Below are positions 31,511 to 34,110 of a DNA stretch of 34,110 nucleotides, piece after piece (within the stretch, counting starts at the first letter, position 1; each line of letters opens with the position of its first letter). The DNA lies in NCBI GenBank assembly GCA_028702895.1, contig JAQVNZ010000001.1, forward strand, positions 2,125-36,234, given 5' to 3'. Source of the stretch: Candidatus Iainarchaeum sp. GTDB taxonomy: Archaea > Iainarchaeota > Iainarchaeia > Iainarchaeales > JAAZKV01. The notes beneath the pieces were generated by a model that saw only the letters and a list, made by a program, of their open reading frames with translations, did no database searches and was not told the DNA's origin. A program made the position numbers and the translations under genes.

Positions 31511-32803
31511 TTATATAATTCTATTCAAAATAAATTCTGGCGTGAAATTTTCTAAATTAGAATATTCTTGTCCTGTTCCCACAAATAATATTGGTTTTTT
31601 TAATTTGTATAATAGTGAGATAGTTGTTCCGCCTTTTGCATCTGCATCAATTTTTGTTAAAATAAATGCATCTATTCCTACTTTTTCATTAAAATCTTTT
31701 GCCATTTCTAATAATCCTTGGCCGGTATATGCTTCTCCAACATATATTTTCAAATTTGGTTTTATTACTCTTTCAATTTTTTTTAATTCTTCCATAAGAT
31801 TTTTGTTTGTTTCTTGTCTTCCTGCGGTGTCAATTAATATTACATCATTTTTATTTGCGTTTGCGCTTTGTAAAGCATCATAAGCAACTGCTGCTGGGTC
31901 TGCGCCATATTGTTGTTTGATTACTTTCACATTTAATTTTTCTGCGTGCTCATTTAATTGATCTATTGCTCCACTTCTAAAAGTATCACTAGCTGCCCAA
32001 ACACAACTCAAATTATGTTTTTGTAATAGGTATGTTATTTTTGCAATAGATGTTGTCTTTCCTGCTCCGTTTGGACCTAAAACAAGTATTTTGTATGGCT
32101 TTTGTGATTCTTTTATTTCTTTTATTAAGTCAATAGTTTTTGTTTCCATCATTTCTTTAAGTATTTCTTTTATGCTGTCTTTTAGATAATCGTTTATGTT
32201 TTTTGTAGAGATTTTTTTTCCAATAATCCTTTTTTTTATTTGTTCTATTATTTCTTTTGCTGTGTCTTGTTCCACATCACTTTCTAATAAACTTAATTCT
32301 AATTCGAAAAGTAGGTCTTGGATTTCGTTTTCATTTATTTCTATTTGTTTTGTAAAAAAACTTTTTATTTTTCCACTGGTCCCTATTTTGGCTTTTAATT
32401 CTCGTTTATCTTCATCAACTTTTTTTACAATTATTTTTTCTTTTGATTCTTGTTTTGTATTTTCGTTAAGGTCATTTTCAAAATAAGTTTTTTTTTTAAT
32501 TTGTGCGATTTTTATTTCTTTTTCAATAAAATTTTCGTTTAAATTATTGTTTGTTTTCTTTTCTTTTATACTGTCTAATTGTGTTTTTGGTTTATTTTTT
32601 TCTATTTGAAAATTAGTTTTTTTTATTTCTTTTTTGTTTAATTCTTTATTTTTTTTATATATTTCTTTTTTATTAACTTGTTTTTTTGTAGGTGGTATTT
32701 CTTTTATTTCTTCTTCGTCTTTGGTTGGTTTTTCTTTTAATTCAACATTTTTTTTTAGTTTTTCACTAAAATTTTCTAATTTTTTTTTAAGAAATCCGAA
32801 CAT
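31511..32803 (-). CDS. ftsY: Signal recognition particle receptor FtsY
   Basis: FtsY is the membrane receptor for SRP. Residues 1-130 are a charged, Lys/Glu-rich A domain starting M-F-G-F-L-K-K-K-L. The N domain is at about 145-225. The G domain has G243-P-N-G-A-G-K-T250, D-T-F-R-S-G-A-I-D-Q-L, D-T-A-G-R-Q-E, and T-K-I-D-A-D-A-K-G-G. It is the last gene of the aIF6-LX-prefoldin operon and starts one base after the prefoldin stop. This order is known in many archaea. Its partners SRP54 and SRP RNA are elsewhere in the window. Confidence 0.97.
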   Translation of the reverse strand: MFGFLKKKLENFSEKLKKNVELKEKPTKDEEEIKEIPPTKKQVNKKEIYKKNKELNKKEIKKTNFQIEKNKPKTQLDSIKEKKTNNNLNENFIEKEIKIAQIKKKTYFENDLNENTKQESKEKIIVKKVDEDKRELKAKIGTSGKIKSFFTKQIEINENEIQDLLFELELSLLESDVEQDTAKEIIEQIKKRIIGKKISTKNINDYLKDSIKEILKEMMETKTIDLIKEIKESQKPYKILVLGPNGAGKTTSIAKITYLLQKHNLSCVWAASDTFRSGAIDQLNEHAEKLNVKVIKQQYGADPAAVAYDALQSANANKNDVILIDTAGRQETNKNLMEELKKIERVIKPNLKIYVGEAYTGQGLLEMAKDFNEKVGIDAFILTKIDADAKGGTTISLLYKLKKPILFVGTGQEYSNLENFTPEFILNRII

Positions 32804-32804
32804 T

Positions 32805-33233
32805 TTATTTCACACTAACATTTTTGTTTTTGTCTATTTGTATTTGTTGTGCTATGTTAATCATTTCGTTTATTTTTTGTTCTGTTTTAAATAATTCTGT
32901 TTGTATTTTTCCTGCTTGCGTTTCTAAGTTAATTTTTCTTTTTTCTAACCATTTAATTGTGTCTTCTATTTTTTCTTCTTTAAATCCAGTTTCGGAAAAA
33001 GCTCTTTTACATTTTCCACTATTTTTTAGTTCTGCTTCTATTAAAACGCCTATTCCTAATTTGAAGAAAATTTTTTGGGGTTTGTTTTGTATTTCTTTAA
33101 GTGATTCAATTGTTTCATGTGTTTCTCGTAAGGTTGTTTTTATATTTTGGAAGAATTGTTGTTGGCTTTGTAGTATTGATTCTTCTCTTTGAATTAATTG
33201 TATTAATTGTTGTTCGCTTATTTGTTGATTCAT
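32805..33233 (-). CDS. pfdA: Prefoldin alpha subunit
   Basis: Prefoldin is a hexameric chaperone that carries unfolded protein to the chaperonin. The 142-residue protein is two long coiled-coil helices (about 1-50 and 85-135). They are joined by the beta-hairpin region (about 54-84: I-F-F-K-L-G-I-G-V-L-I-E-A), as in archaeal alpha subunits. The ATG overlaps the LX stop (ATGA). The ftsY start is next, so expression is coupled to ribosome- and SRP-linked genes. Confidence 0.9.
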   Translation of the reverse strand: MNQQISEQQLIQLIQREESILQSQQQFFQNIKTTLRETHETIESLKEIQNKPQKIFFKLGIGVLIEAELKNSGKCKRAFSETGFKEEKIEDTIKWLEKRKINLETQAGKIQTELFKTEQKINEMINIAQQIQIDKNKNVSVK

Positions 33234-33433
33234 TTCGTTTCAACCTCTTTTACTTCTAATATTGTTATATTCCTTCGTATTATTCTTTGTTTTCCTCCTA
33301 TTAGAGAAAATACTTTTTCTTTTGCTGTTTCTTCATTTTCTGAATTAACATTTTTTGTGAATTTTTTTTCAGCATCTTTTTGTTTGTATGATCCTGGTTG
33401 TTTGTATGTTCCGGTTATTTCAAATTTTTTCAT
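33230..33433 (-). CDS. rplX (LX): Large ribosomal subunit protein LX (eL20/L18a family)
   Basis: The 67-residue protein starts K-K-F-E-I-T-G-T-Y-K-Q and has a basic, Lys-rich N-terminal half. The family's E-x4-A-x-E-K-V-F-S-L-I-G-G-K-Q-R-I-I-R-R-N-I-T-I core follows. LX is the archaeal L18a homologue and lies beside aIF6 in many archaea. The ATG has GGAGGAAT close upstream, and the gene follows aIF6 by 13 bases. Its TGA overlaps the prefoldin start. Confidence 0.86.
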   Translation of the reverse strand: MKKFEITGTYKQPGSYKQKDAEKKFTKNVNSENEETAKEKVFSLIGGKQRIIRRNITILEVKEVETK

Positions 33434-33446
33434 TTTTTATTCCTCC

Positions 33447-34097
33447 TTATTCTAATGCTTCTTCTATTCTTGTCATTTCGTGACCAGTTGTTTGTTCTCC
33501 AACAAGTATTCCTTTACTATTAGCTAGTACTGAATTTCTTATTAGTGCATCTCCTGTGTTTGCTGTTGATGCGCCACCTTTGATATTAAGTGTTTTTTCA
33601 ATATTTTCTATTTCTTCTTTTGTTGCGTTTGGATTTATTAAGAATGCTTTATTTGTTAATATTATTGCTGATCCTATTACGTCTGTTCTTGCAATATTTG
33701 TTTGTAGTAGTTCTAATCCTGTTTTTTTGATTTGTTTTACATCATTTTCATTTAACGTTTTTGATACTATAATATGTGTGTCATTTAATTCTATTAAATT
33801 TCCTAGTGCGTGTTCTGTTTCTATTATTCTTACTTTTATTTCTTTTTCAATTTGTTCTATTTCTTTTTTTAATATAAAACTTGGTAAAATTATTTCTTTA
33901 TTATTCATTTTTGCAAAAACTGCTAATAATGAACTGTCATAAATATTAGTTTTAATAGTTTTTACATCTAGAGTTTCCTCTATTGTTTTTAATGCTCGTT
34001 CGTCTATTGAATTTGGTACAAAGCATATATTGTCATTTGTTATAGTAAACAATCCAATATAATTTGAACCAAGAACCTTTAATTTTTTGAGTTGCAT
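33447..34097 (-). CDS. eif6: Translation initiation factor aIF6
   Basis: aIF6 binds the 50S subunit and blocks premature joining with 30S. The 216-residue protein shows the fivefold quasi-repeat of the family: I-G-L-F-T-I-T-N-D-N, S-S-L-L-A-V-F-A-K-M-N-N, A-L-G-N-L-I-E-L-N-D-T-H-I-I-V, V-I-G-S-A-I-I-L-T-N-K-A-F-L, and S-V-L-A-N-S-K-G-I-L-V-G. Each repeat keeps the family's G/A-x-hydrophobic pattern. It is the first complete gene of the operon aIF6-LX-pfdA-ftsY. Only 13 bases lie before it in the window, so ribosomal genes further upstream cannot be judged. Confidence 0.94.
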   Translation of the reverse strand: MQLKKLKVLGSNYIGLFTITNDNICFVPNSIDERALKTIEETLDVKTIKTNIYDSSLLAVFAKMNNKEIILPSFILKKEIEQIEKEIKVRIIETEHALGNLIELNDTHIIVSKTLNENDVKQIKKTGLELLQTNIARTDVIGSAIILTNKAFLINPNATKEEIENIEKTLNIKGGASTANTGDALIRNSVLANSKGILVGEQTTGHEMTRIEEALE

Positions 34098-34110
34098 AAT
34101 TCTAAATATT

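Overview
The window is a stretch of a very AT-rich archaeal chromosome. Archaeal markers are unambiguous: transcription factor E, Trm56, RadA, RPA, geranylgeranylglyceryl phosphate synthase, aIF6, ribosomal protein LX, prefoldin alpha, archaeal 7S (SRP) RNA, and TATA boxes about 25 nt upstream of start codons. Small compact genes, extreme A+T and several bacterial-looking genes (long RelA/SpoT, short Tgt, ThyX, LemA/HtpX) suggest a DPANN lineage of the Woesearchaeota/Pacearchaeota type. That placement is inference, not a computed phylogeny.

Layout. 1-4.3 kb: end of a single-OB-fold protein, two small hypothetical genes, a XerA-like tyrosine recombinase, a PRC-barrel gene enclosed by a perfect 20-bp inverted repeat, an unknown protein whose start codon lies in that repeat, a winged-helix protein preceded by a cluster of palindromes, and initiator tRNA-Met. 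4.5-6.5 kb: TFE, Trm56, tRNA-Lys(UUU), tRNA-Lys(CUU), tRNA-Phe and an unlisted 30-residue lysine-rich miniprotein with a terminator. 6.6-11.4 kb: a KaiC-like ATPase with a secreted anchored protein, then a long RelA-like alarmone synthetase divergent from a small HPF-like protein, and a lysine-repeat protein. 11.4-14 kb: SRP RNA and tgt diverging from one palindromic TATA box, then radA.

14.3-22.5 kb is a deoxynucleotide island: a tandem-fused ThyX, a P-loop nucleotide kinase, dCMP deaminase, thymidylate kinase, serine hydroxymethyltransferase, and class III ribonucleotide reductase. Together they cover NTP to dNTP reduction, dCMP to dUMP, methylation with SHMT-derived methylene-folate, and dTMP to dTDP. 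The reductase is split: its glycyl-radical domain is a separate 51-residue gene between nrdD and nrdG.

22.5-34.1 kb: three-OB RPA, GGGP synthase, a small membrane protein, a sugar-epimerase-like SDR, a prepilin peptidase, SRP54, LemA-HtpX, two tandem paralogous compact proteins with kinase-like catalytic motifs, and the conserved archaeal operon aIF6-LX-prefoldin alpha-FtsY.

The best candidates for something undescribed are the split glycyl-radical reductase, the recombinase-linked inverted-repeat cassette (a possible DNA inversion switch), the RelA/HPF-like pair, the fused ThyX with complementary half-sites, and the tandem kinase-like pair.
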